A stretch of 64,000 nt of DNA, taken from assembly GCA_030620095.1 (NCBI GenBank), contig JAUTXW010005180.1, forward strand, positions 124,001 through 188,000, given 5' to 3'. Position 1 is the first letter of the stretch, and every line of letters begins with the position of its first letter. The stretch comes from Kuschelorhynchus macadamiae. Taxonomy: Eukaryota; Arthropoda; Insecta; Coleoptera; Curculionidae. Position numbers and translations under genes: made by a program. The notes below the pieces were generated by a model. The model was given only the letters and a program-made list of their open reading frames with translations, ran no database searches and was not told the DNA's origin. Shown here in pieces: positions 30,108-40,061 of the stretch.

Positions 30108-33100
30108 TTCGTGAAAGGCTTATGAAGACTAACTTTGGTTTCAAAAACAACAAATTTAAATACCTTATAATATCTACATAAATATATCTAAATCTTCATG
30201 TTCTGCATTCCATTGATACAAAGCAATGTCTTGGTGTCCTCAAGCTAATGTATTAAAACTATAGGGAATTTTATACCGCTTATCATCTTCAGAACTCAAA
30301 GCCAATTTATTAATTAATTCGGTGAAAATTGTGTGTTGTCTAGATCGAAAAACATACATTGAACAAAAGATTTTAGAATGATTTTCAACAACATCTTTAT
30401 AATGAATAAAATCCAACTGCTTTTTACTGGCACTTTTCTTAACAACTTTTGCTTCTTTTGTTAAACTATTTTCTGTTTTAATACAATATGCTTTTGCTCC
30501 AGTACCAAAGAAAGCAGTAATGGGTTCACCAGCATATTCATCTTTGAATTTTCCTATAACTGACTTTGTAATAGGCATTTCATGAATATTACCAAATTCA
30601 TAATTAGATGTATCAAATTGGTGAATATTTTTTATCATGTCAGAATAAATATTTGTGTTGAGTTGTGACTTCTAAAATGAACGAATCGGTATCGGTGTAT
30701 AAAAGTGAAATATTTTCCTGATAAAGAGGTTTTAAAAATTATAAAACAAATCATACTTGACAGTTTTAGATATATCTAATATTGAGAAGCCTACATATAT
30801 TGGTTTATTGTAAGTAACTTGAATCTTTTTGCATTTGAATAGCTACCAAGTTTTCAGAAAATATTGTTAAGTCCTTGAAATATGGTTTTGCAATTAAATT
30901 CTCAGCACCATCTTTTCTTCTATTTTTTTCCCACTCTGTAACAAGTCTTACGTCAATTTTCCTATCAACATTTTCCATAGTCTTGTCATAAATACTATTA
31001 TTTGCCAACTTGTAAGTATTACGATCAAATTCATTCTTTGAATCATTTCTTAATCTTGAATTCAAGTCTATATATTTTTTCAACCAATCAGATTGAGAAA
31101 ACTGTAAAACTTTAAGAACTTTAGTCAACTTGAGTCCATGTTCCAAACATTGTTTTAATAACTGATAGTGAATAACATATTTTGATTTATTATTTAAAAT
31201 GGGTATTAATTTTATGCATTTAGAATTTGGCGGTTTGAAGTTTTCAGGACAAAACGGAAAATCGTTATGATAGGAATGTAGACTTAGAATATCCTACATA
31301 TTCTAAATCAACTTCTAAAACATATCCCTTATTAGATTTTTTAGAAATATCATAATATTTAAATCGTTGATTTCTTTATTTGTTAACCAAACAAAATCTC
31401 CCGTTGGAATGTGCTGTGACGTTGCATAACCATACAAATTTTGTTACATCATAATAAATTATGTATTTAGTTGGCTTTAAAGGATCAAAATTTAAAAGAA
31501 ATGGATTATTAGCTTCAAATTTTCTACAAATGCAAGAGCTCACACCACCGCGAACGCTTTTTTTTGAAAAAGTGTATCATATCTGGATCTGTTAATAATT
31601 CTAACTCTATTCCAGTATAACGCAAACACGCCTCCCATTATAAACCTGGAAAAGTGTAAAAATGAGCTGGATCGAGCTTATATGTCGATAAACAAGTGCT
31701 TCTAAAATTTTCAAAAATATATGCCAAAAGTAAAGTATCAGAGAGTAAGTAAAGGTCGGAGTATTGACCAAGAGATTCACATTTAAACAATTGCCATACT
31801 TTTACAGCTCTTTGATATTCTGCATCACTGATGTGCTCATCCGTTAAAGTATTATAAAATTGCTCTTTCTGAGGTAAAGTTTTTCTTCTAATTTTAAATA
31901 ATCATCAATATAATTGTAAGGAAATACACCTTTTTGGCGAATAAGTTTAAATCTTTCTTCATCATTGAATTTTTTTTTTATTTCTTTACATTGTTCATCT
32001 TTTAAGCTTTCAGAGAGTTTTGATAAAGAATGGGATAGAAATTGAAAAGAATCAATGAACCTTAACGATATATATTTTTTCTTAGCCTTTTGTGTCTTTT
32101 TATCAAAATAGTTATACACATGAATAAGCTTTTCAAATGAAATATATTTTTCCTTGTTTTGTGCGATAACTTTTAGTTGTTCTTTGTTTTTAAGCATAAT
32201 TTTTTAAGAAATAGATGAGAATCATAATTACGCAAATTATGCAATATAACTGGAATAAAGTTAGGTATTCTGTAATTTTAGGTTGCAGAGTGAAGGAGCT
32301 GGACCTCTATAAAGACCAGTTATATGACAATGATCTGCAACCCTGTCATTTAAAAGAGGTTTATTACAAATATGACAAACTGTTTCATAGTTATGATACA
32401 TTTTGTCCAGTTCGTTCAAAGGAATCATCTTTTTAGGAACCTTTAAAAATTTATTCTTTCTAAAGAATTTATAAGTAATGTGTCACAATTTTGACCTCTA
32501 TATCTTTCAAATTTAGAATAATTATCGTCGAAGGAACATTTAATGTAATAGGCAAATTAATGTGGAATATGTTCATATTGTTTTAAGGTGTATGAAGTAT
32601 TAGGATTTTTGTCAACATTGTCATTATTTAAAGGCTTTAAAATGCATTCAAAATCTGCATACACCACGAAAGGAACTTTCATTTGTTTATGATAATTTAC
32701 AAATTTCAAAATATTATCATATAAATAGTTTCCAAACTTATCTTTTATTAATTCTTTAGAAGGTAGGTTAATTCGTAAATGATCACAATCATAGCTATTG
32801 TGTTGTAATAAATTTTCTTCTGTAGGGAAATATTGTAAACAACCGTCGCAAATATATTTTTTTTCCGTGATGTTTAGACATTTGTGCAGAAACTAATTTT
32901 GATAAATCTTTAATATAGCAATAATGAAAGGTTTTTTCATCGTCATCACTTATTAACAATAAATTGACATGCTGATTTTTTTATTCGATGAATAATAATG
33001 TGGACCAATTACTTCATACCCATTTTTAGGATTTATAATTTCTAATCCATATATATTAATAGAAATGTTATTTCTTCAAAAATCTTAATGTTCTTTAGCA

Positions 33101-33358
33101 ACATTGGAAATTCTATACCTGACATATCCAAAACAGAAGAGTAGTGTGGGTAGGATGAAGTTTCAAAATCTAATCCGCTTGGTTGGTGAAGAGCAGACAC
33201 AACTGCCCAGGCGAAGCAAAAGTTGTCATCATTCCTAATGTTGATCACAGCTTGACGTCTCTTGATCTCTTGAGGAAGTTCGATAAAAGATGAGGCTCTC
33301 AGCGGATTGTGCTTGTTAACATTAATTTCCAAATGAAATAAATTCATCAAAGCCCATC

Positions 33359-33425
33359 CTGCAACGTAAAAATTAAAAAATTACTTTTTTTGTTGCCGTT
33401 GTAAAATAGAAAATAAATTCTTTAC
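33359..33425 (-). other. Spliceosomal intron in POLB (67 bp)
   Basis: Reading the minus strand, GATTCAG|GTAAAGAATTT opens and TTTTTACGTTGCAG|GATGGG closes the segment. The junction restores an ERDSGWALMNL context, which matches the ERDSGWxL word I recall in Polinton polymerases. The intron is AT-rich with a pyrimidine-rich 3' part. Read-through would hit a stop (end of the 33373-33681 frame). Confidence 0.8.
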
Positions 33426-33829
33426 CTGAATCTCTTTCTGCAAATTCGTCAGCTTTCTGGTCAGTAATGGTGCAGATTTGCTCTAAAAGTTCTTTTGTCT
33501 GATATCCCTGGCAAATGACTTGGAACGGCGCATTAAAAGATTTGACATCATAGCTGTCGCTGCTGGGGTTAAAATAGAAACCGAACAGTTCCATATTTAG
33601 CTTGATACATTTATGTTTCTGCAGTTCTTGATCTATTAGATGTACAATTTTGTATTCCAAATGTTGAAAATATTCTTTCACATTTATGAAGTTTTGATAA
33701 TTTCAACACCTTCCTCCAAGTCTATTTTGGAATTGTTCTTGTGCACACTAGATCGAAGATGTCCACCCCATAGACTTTGGTTTATATTTTTCTTGCATTC
33801 TTTACAATATTTTACAATATTTGTATAAT

Positions 33830-33887
33830 CTATAAATTAAGAAAAAATATTTTACAAAATAAAACATGAAAAATAAAATGTTCTTAC
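33830..33887 (-). other. Spliceosomal intron in POLB (58 bp)
   Basis: On the minus strand, TTAAAG|GTAAGAACATT begins and TTCTTAATTTATAG|ATTATAC ends it. Removal joins the first C2H2 finger exon to one encoding a second finger (YCKECKK...). The donor, GTAAGA, is near consensus. The length is at the small end for insect introns. Confidence 0.7.
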
Positions 33888-34020
33888 CTTTAACAAGCTT
33901 TGGTTTTTTCAACCAACTGTTGAGTGTTGTGGAATTTCCGCAAACATGTTTTTTAACATGTCGCAATAAATTATCCTTTCTAGTAAAGACTTTATTACAT
34001 GTTACACACTTATGCATTTT

Positions 34021-34190
34021 TGAAGTTTTCTAGATAATAATATTAAAATTAATATTGTGCATTTTTATTTAGTTATAGTAAAATTTTGAAAAAAGCAATT
34101 GCATTTTTGAAGTTCTCTGGATAATAATAATAAAATTAATATTGTGCATTTTTATTTAGTTATAGTCAAATTTTGAAAAAAACAATAGAA
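34021..34190. repeat. 87-bp tandem duplication upstream of POLB
   Basis: Copies at 34021-34107 and 34108-34190 share AAATTAATATTGTGCATTTT and TATTTAGTTATAG. They lie immediately upstream of the POLB start codon, so they sit in its promoter region. Confidence 0.9.
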
Positions 34191-34201
34191 ATTAATTGAC
34201 T

Positions 34202-34330
34202 TTATGAATCCATTTCTTCAAATGAGTCAACCAATTTGTCAAAGGCCCGTTTAACATAATTCACCGTACTTGCGTCTCCCTGTTTAATTGTGATCAAATC
34301 AGTTAAATTTTGAATAGCGAAACCCAGACA
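34202..34330 (-). other. Short open stretch, possible gene remnant
   Basis: A minus-strand frame ending at 34202 encodes a helical, acidic tail (FDKLVDSFEEMDS) after GFAIQNLTDLITIKQGD. It has no clear ATG. It could be a second exon or decayed 3' end of the 34.4-35.0 kb gene. Confidence 0.3.
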
Positions 34331-34427
34331 CTTAAGGTTTGCTACTTGTTTTTTATTTTTTTTATTAATTTAAATTTTTTTTTTTAATAATAAATGATGG
34401 TTTCGAAATTGAATTTTGCTCAACTGG

Positions 34428-35019
34428 TTAATTTTTGAGGGAAATATCCGAGGTTAAAATTGCTTCAATTTGTTTTTCTTGCGAATCAGAATTTACAATA
34501 TCATATGGTGAATTAATAGGAGATATAGCCGAACTTAAATTTTGATCAATTTGTTCTTCTTCCGAATCAGAATTTTCACTAAACAAAAAGGGAGAGCAAA
34601 TTGGTCTCGGAGAATTAATTGGCGATTTTAATGTTAAATAATTTGGACTAGATTTTTGAAAACAAACAATATCCTCAGACCTAGAATTTTGATTTTCGTC
34701 AATGTCATTCAGTTCTTCAAGAGTTTGTTTAGTTTTTGTTGTAATTAAGTCCGTTTTGTTGTCAATAATGTCATTAAGAGAGAGTTTGTTGTTGAGTAGC
34801 TGTAAATAAATATTTTTCGTTGTTCTGTTTGTTGGCATTATTCTGAACTTGGCTATTGTAAATAATTTTATTCAAGTCATGAATAGTTTGTTGTTGACTA
34901 GTTGTAAATACGTCTGTTTCATTGTTTTGTTGGTTTGCAAAATTTTGCATTTGAGTACATGTGTATAAGTCAAAGTCATTGTCAATAATTTTGCTACTCG
35001 ATACCAAAAAATTGTCCAT
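34428..35019 (-). pseudogene. Repeat-containing acidic protein, unknown, one frameshift
   Basis: The start ATG at 35019 gives MDNFLVSSSKIIDND. Degenerate repeats follow with the pattern F-T-x-QQQT-x2-LN-x-I: VFTTSQQQTIHDLNKIIYN, LFTATQQQTLSLNDIIDN and LITTKTKQTLEELNDIDEN. The C-terminal part is Ser/Pro/Asp/Glu-rich with two SPINSP motifs (SPINSPRPICSPF and AISPINSPYD). A 1-nt shift near 34800 divides it into two frames. The low-complexity acidic makeup is like regulatory or scaffold proteins, but I recognise no family. It is read away from the right end, upstream of POLB. Confidence 0.5.
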
Positions 35020-35159
35020 TATGAAAAAACAAAAAAAATACCCAATGAAAGTGTCACAAATGTAAATATAAATGTCACCAATATAAATAAGAATTAAATT
35101 TTGCCAAATAAAAATGTTAGAAATATAAATAAAAATTAAAAAATTACCAAATAGACACA

Positions 35160-35804
35160 ATGAAAACACCAGAAAACTCGCGAGCCCTGGACAGTGTTAA
35201 TGCAGAAATCAATTGCATTCGTCTCTTCCCTGAGGCGATTTTATATGAAAAAGTTGATCACATATGTCCTACTTAAAGTTGAACGACAATCATACAACCA
35301 CTTTCCCAAACCGAGCAACGACCTTACCCTTTTTGGACAAATCATCTAGGCTTGTTAGAAGATCATTCTTGTTTAACATCGACATTAATTATATTGAGGA
35401 GGAGGAAGATGATCAGGAAATTGACGAAGGAGTGGACATGGACGGACAAATTTAAGAACCGAGGCTGAAGTAAAAGTAAGCAAGTTTAGGGCTAGTGAAT
35501 TATTTAATAATTTTGAAGAAAAAGATGTATGTGTTATACAAAGCTACACTAAAATTGAAAGTCGAAGACTGGGAACATTTGCTATTTGCCTTCCTTGAAG
35601 TGCAGTTCACATGAGATATTTACGGAGAGGGGAGTCCGATCATGTGAGCTGCCACTACAAAAGAGCTTATGTTGTTAGTGCTTCTGATTTACATTGTGCT
35701 ATTTGTAGGATACATCTTTTTCTAATAATTCCTGAACATGCTTGCTTTTACTGCAATAAAAATGAAAAAAAAAAAGAGATGGAAGATTATGTTGTTAAAT
35801 ATTA
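35160..35804 (+). pseudogene. Possible zinc-finger accessory gene, broken
   Basis: Three plus-strand frames follow each other: 35160-35276 (MKTPENSRALDSVNAEINC), 35264-35455 (ends in acidic EEEEDDQEIDEGVDMDG) and about 35452-35804. The last has one in-frame TGA (about 35599) and carries HCAICRIHLFLIIPEHACFYC, a C-x2-C-x14-C-x2-C zinc-binding pattern. They could be one decayed gene or unrelated frames. No family is recognised. It is divergent from the 34.4-35.0 kb gene. Confidence 0.35.
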
Positions 35805-35819
35805 ATATTAAACATAGTT

Positions 35820-36560
35820 TGTAAAGGCGGTGGGTAGATTATTTTAACAATATTAATTTTAAATATAGGATATAAACATAATGGGTAGATTATGTCAAAA
35901 ATATAGTAAAAGTATATAAAGTAGAATACGTCAACAATATTAATTTTAAAAAATGTCAACTGTTACTATAAGCGGTTATATATTTTCAGTGCTATATGCG
36001 AAATACTTCTTTTTATTCTAACATCTGACCCTGTATTTTTTTATTGCAACAATAACGAAAAATGAAATATCTAATCATATTTAAAAATAATGTGTAGATT
36101 ATGTCAACTGCCACTATAAGCGCTCATATATTAGCATAAAATTTTGTTAACGCTTGTTTCTGTATTCAATTGAGTTTTCTCTTACTTGATGCAAATTATA
36201 TTAATATTATTAGTATAATTAAAAAATAATAACTTTTAATTTCCACTGTTTATTTTAAAAATGTTAAACCATAACAATTGTTTTGTTATGTAATGTGAAA
36301 ATTAGTATGTATTAAAAAACTTGTTAGAACATTGTTGTTTCAATATAGGAAAAGGAAAAAATATATTAATATATTATTTAGTATAATTAAAAATAATAAC
36401 TTTTAATTTCCACTGTTTATTTTAAAATGTTAAACCATAACGAATTAGTATGTATTAAAACACTTAAAGAATATTGTCGTTTCAATATAGGAAAAGGAAA
36501 AGGAAAAACTGGGTGTCAATTATTATATATATATATATTTACATTTACTTTTTACAAATT
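35820..36560. repeat. AT-rich repeat region inside the Polinton right arm
   Basis: There is no gene. Repeated words include GGGTAGATTATGTCAA/GTGTAGATTATGTCAA and CAATATTAATTTTAAA (35840-36110). A ~160-bp tandem duplication follows (36197-36360 and 36361-36512) sharing AATAACTTTTAATTTCCACT and TTTCAATATAGGAAAAGGAA. The region could be a regulatory or replication-associated zone, which is inference. Confidence 0.7.
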
Positions 36561-36601
36561 TATTTGACCAGAGTTTTCACAAACACAAATTATGAAAAAT
36601 A

Positions 36602-36962
36602 TTATCCTCTTTTTAAAACTACAACAAAATGATGTCTAATTACATCTTTGAAGATTTGTACCAAATAGTAATATCTAGTGCGACATACAGGACAATTGTT
36701 TACCATTATATACCAAAAAATGTCGGAACATGTATTTGGTCTACATGAATCATAATATTCGATTATTTCAAAACAAATAGCACAAAACACTTTTTTCTCT
36801 TCACTCTGTTCAGTCAGTTTTGTTCAAATTTTTTAAAACAATCCCATTTTCTTCTTCTCGAACTAATGGTATAGTTTCTTCTCGAACTCCTGGTATAATT
36901 TCTTTGAGGCTAATTGTCTGAAGCGGAATGGATCGATTTCTTTCTCTAACTGATTCATTCAT
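36602..36962 (-). pseudogene. RING-like zinc-finger gene next to the right terminus
   Basis: The ATG at 36962 gives MNESVRERNRSIPLQ. A shift near 36810 moves to the frame that contains FCAICFEIIEYYDSCRPNTC and ends VNNCPVCRTRYYY. The C-x2-C ... C-P-V-C-R layout is that of a RING finger, a fold that recruits E2 enzymes for ubiquitin transfer. The central ligands are degenerate and the usual His is not clear. It is read inward from the TIR TATA box about 95 bp upstream, mirroring the left-end gene. It could be an E3 ligase partner for immune or cell-death control; that role is inferred. Confidence 0.5.
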
Positions 36963-37025
36963 TTTATTTTAATATTATTAATAGATTTATTCAACAGATT
37001 TTTTTTCTTTTAACAGTCACTCGTA

Positions 37026-37203
37026 CCTTAGCATACTAAAATGATCTTGATGCACCTATTTATAAGACTTAAGAATGCAAAATCAAATGTGGGAGAAAAA
37101 ATTAAAAATATGATGCGAATGAGAATAAAAGGGGAGGAAGATAAGAATGAGGGACATGAGAGAGAGGAAGAGGAGGAGGAGGCGCTCCCCTATTTTAACT
37201 ACT
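37026..37203 (-). repeat. Polinton right terminal inverted repeat (178 bp)
   Basis: This is the inverted counterpart of 19774-19939. It has an extra ~20 bp within the purine-rich tract (around 37143-37165) and ends AACTACT at 37203. Confidence 0.95.
37057..37064 (-). promoter_or_regulatory. TATA box in right TIR, pointing inward
   Basis: This is the mirror of 19901-19908 on the minus strand. It lies about 95 bp upstream of the RING-like gene ATG. Confidence 0.6.
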
Positions 37204-37209
37204 TAGGAT
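37204..37209. other. Right target-site duplication of the Polinton (TAGGAT)
   Basis: Identical to 19768-19773. Confidence 0.93.
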
Positions 37210-40050
37210 AACTTCTGAAGAAAATTTCTTAGATAACAGTACACTTTTGCACTTTTAATAATGTAAAGTACCAGTCATTAATTATACTTTGTGACATTGA
37301 AAATGTAAGAACTTTAACTTTTCTCATAAGCCCCAATGCAAACGTAATGTGTTAAGATCAAATTAAAAAATCAAGAATTCAGAGGGATTAAAAATACAAA
37401 ATGTCTACAAATAGTGGGGCTGCGCAAGTATGTTCCAATTCGAATACGATATTGTCACTAGTGCCCTCTACAAGGTGTTAAGAATTTTTGAAAAAAAAAT
37501 ACATTTACTTATTAATGGGCGACTTCATCAAAACTTCTGATTTGCTCTGTATAGATTACCAGATATAATATCATATTTCAGTTGCAACACACATTATTTG
37601 TTGACATTTTGTTCTTTTAATTATTCTGATTTCTATATTTTTAAAGAAGATACCTTTATTTATAGCACAATGTTGGTATTGGATCTTATGGGAAACAAAT
37701 AGTCAAGATGTTGCATTTTCAATGTCACACAGTATGCACTATGCAACTTATTTTTGCAAAAAAATGAAGGGTCGATCGGACAGTTAATAAAATAAAATTT
37801 AAATTAGATAGTTCTAAGATTAGATAGTTCGCCAGTTATGTTTTGCTTATGTCACCGTCACATATTGTAATTATAGATAAAGCATTGGTCAGTTTTTTAT
37901 ACTTCTGTTTCATTATTGCATATGCCATCTCAAATCTAGAACTGTTAAACTAGACATGATCTAAATATGAACCTTTTTACTGAATACGGTTGTTAATTTC
38001 TAAATAATAAACATCGATCTGGTTAACTACACAGTAATATATAGTTATGTTAAGTACACAGTATTTAGATGTAACTAAATTAAATTTAAACAATTCGTAG
38101 TTAATTAGCCAAAACATCATATATTAAAATTTCAGGGAATTTGACCGAAACCGTTTGTCAATGTCGACTTCAAGATAGCGGACGAGTTTTATGATGTTCC
38201 GATTTTTATATACATTGACGCTTAGGAGATTTTCAGGATCGTTGATTATAAATGTTTAAAAAGGAATTAAAACTTCCAGGATAGCTGTTTGAAAAGGCCA
38301 GATGCATTTTAACATTTATTGTCAGATATCCATAGAATACTCACACATTTTGATTAGTGATTAAGAACAAATCCAATATTTTCATTAGAAATATTTCTTT
38401 CCTTTGACATCTTATTCATAGGAAGAGTTATGGCATGGGTTAAGGGTGAAACTTGTGTACAAATGCAAAATCTGACTTGTTTCTTTAGGAAACTTCAGCT
38501 AGCAGTCTAAATTTACAAGCTCATATAACACTTAACATCTTATCTTCTTTCGTTTAGGTACGTTTCCAAACTTTTTGATTTTGATTTACTTCCTATAAGT
38601 TCCACGTGCTTAAATGTTATAAATGACGGGCCTCTATGAAATCTCCCCGCACATAATGAGGAATACCTTGAAATAAATTTCGTATCACCAAAACAGATCA
38701 GTTTATATGACTGACCGGTAGTTTTTCTCAAGTTGTTGGTGTCTTTTTAACATGACGTAAAAGTACATGTATGCTTTAATAAGGTATTTAATTAAATCAG
38801 AAATATATTGAATTTTCAGTTTTTTAGTGCTAAAGGCGTGGCAAATTTTATGGAATTAATTTTTAATTCGTCTTTGTCGTTATAAAAGTCTTGTTTTTGA
38901 CATTAAGCTCATTAAATTGAGATTTATTCGTTTAAATATTAAAGACCGATTATAGTAATAATCATGAACAGATAATTTATTTTTGTCTCTATAAGTTTAT
39001 TCTCGAAATAATTCGATTTGCGGCATTATTTAATATAATTTTAATACATATATAAATTATATGACTGACATAGACAAAGAAAAAACCAAAACGCCAAAAA
39101 AAGGCAAGCATCAAATATAAAAAATATTTTATAGATTTATTGGTAAATATTAACTAAAATTCAAGTCAACCGTATTGAGGTCTTGGCATCAATAATGGGT
39201 TTTCTTTGTTTTGTATATGTCCATTAATGCGCATTAGTGGTCAATTTCCACTGTGGGGTATTGACTATTCGTGCAACATAAATTTCATCACGAAAGTTTT
39301 TTTCAGTCTGCGAGATCCCAGCCTTGTTTTATCACACTCTTAATGAAATTTTTTCCTTATCTATTCCTGGTTTTCTACTTCTACAAAACTGTTTCTTCGG
39401 CACCCATTTAGGTCAAAGACAGATAATACTCGCAATGTTCCGTATAGGCGATCCGTCCGATATTAAATAAAACACCTTCTAAATAGATCCTAATTTTGCA
39501 TTGTGTTCCTTATAGTAGGGATCCATCGAGAGATTTTATCGTATAGTAGAAGAGCTGTCAAACATTTTTCGGTAGTTATTTAAAGCAACCTGAAAATTTG
39601 TGTAGGCTGAGGGGTTGTGGGGCTTAGCTAAATAAAAATTGTTTCTTTCGATTGAAAAATGCACATGAATTTATTATTGCCTTAAAATTGTCAGATATTT
39701 AAATAATTTAGATTTGCGTTATATTAGGAGAGCTGTTAATTATTTTTGGGTAGGTATTTGAAGCACTATGAAAATGTGTGTATCATTTCTTCAGTAATGT
39801 CTGAATACAACCCCTTAAATTCTTAACTTTGCAAAAAAATCCTTGAAGCATTTTTAATACCTTCAAATTTAAGATTTACTGAAGTAAAAAATTAAAAAGC
39901 CAGATTAGCTGAATACAGATCTGGATGATAAAATGTTAACTAGAAATACTACTATAAAATCTTTTTTATATTAGTATTTGTGTGTTTGTCAAACTGAGCA
40001 TTTAGTAAAATATCTGTTATTTTTTCAAAGTTAGAGCTGTTATTGTGTTA
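37210..40050. other. Non-coding, no gene recognised
   Basis: The first ~40 bp (AACTTCTGAAGAAAATTTCTT) may be the displaced tail of repeat copy 3. A degenerate direct repeat of about 58 bp (AGAGCTGT(C/T)AA...TTATTT-AAGCA...GAAAAT-TGTGTA) occurs at 39549-39606 and 39728-39784. No domain-bearing frame is seen. Confidence 0.5.
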
Positions 40051-40061
40051 TCAAGTTAAAA

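Larger units (their letters stand above)
30174..34017 (-). pseudogene. POLB: Polinton protein-primed family-B DNA polymerase with two zinc fingers and two introns, heavily broken
   Basis: This would replicate the element from protein-primed termini. From the start at 34017: a C2H2 finger (CVTCNKVFTRKDNLLRH...H); intron 33887-33830; a second finger (YCKECKKNINQSLWGGHLRS...H); intron 33425-33359. Then come NKHNPLRASSFIELP, exonuclease motif I in VPFVVYADFEC (about 32660-32690), Exo II in HNLRNYDSHLF (about 32215), and an Exo III-type YSDLYLLSDTLL (about 31750). Polymerase motif A lies in a (D)VT-LYGYATSQ stretch (about 31420), motif B in KLANNSIYDKTMENV (about 30970-31010; usual Gly is Asp), and motif C in LLYTDTDSFI (about 30690-30710). 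The C terminus ends at 30174 past a TGA at 30242-30240. At least eight frameshifts and several stops (near 32560, 31640 and 30240) disable it. Confidence 0.9.
19774..37203. mobile_element. Polinton/Maverick element, 17,430 bp, with both termini
   Basis: The element starts AGTAGTTAAAATAGGGG and ends with its inverse. It is flanked by a 6-bp TAGGAT duplication. It encodes the full Polinton core: protein-primed family-B DNA polymerase, retroviral-type integrase, FtsK/HerA-type packaging ATPase, adenovirus-type cysteine protease, and major and minor jelly-roll capsid proteins. It also carries accessory genes. Polintons are self-synthesising DNA transposons that also look like dsDNA viruses and replicate from protein-primed ends (family knowledge). 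Nearly all core genes have frameshifts or stops, many in A/T runs. The intact 342-aa transposase at 8.5 kb argues against a globally error-prone assembly, so I read most lesions as real decay. Confidence 0.95.

Noticed and set aside
38540..38731. 63-aa minus-strand frame
   Set aside because: No recognisable motif and no neighbouring coding evidence.
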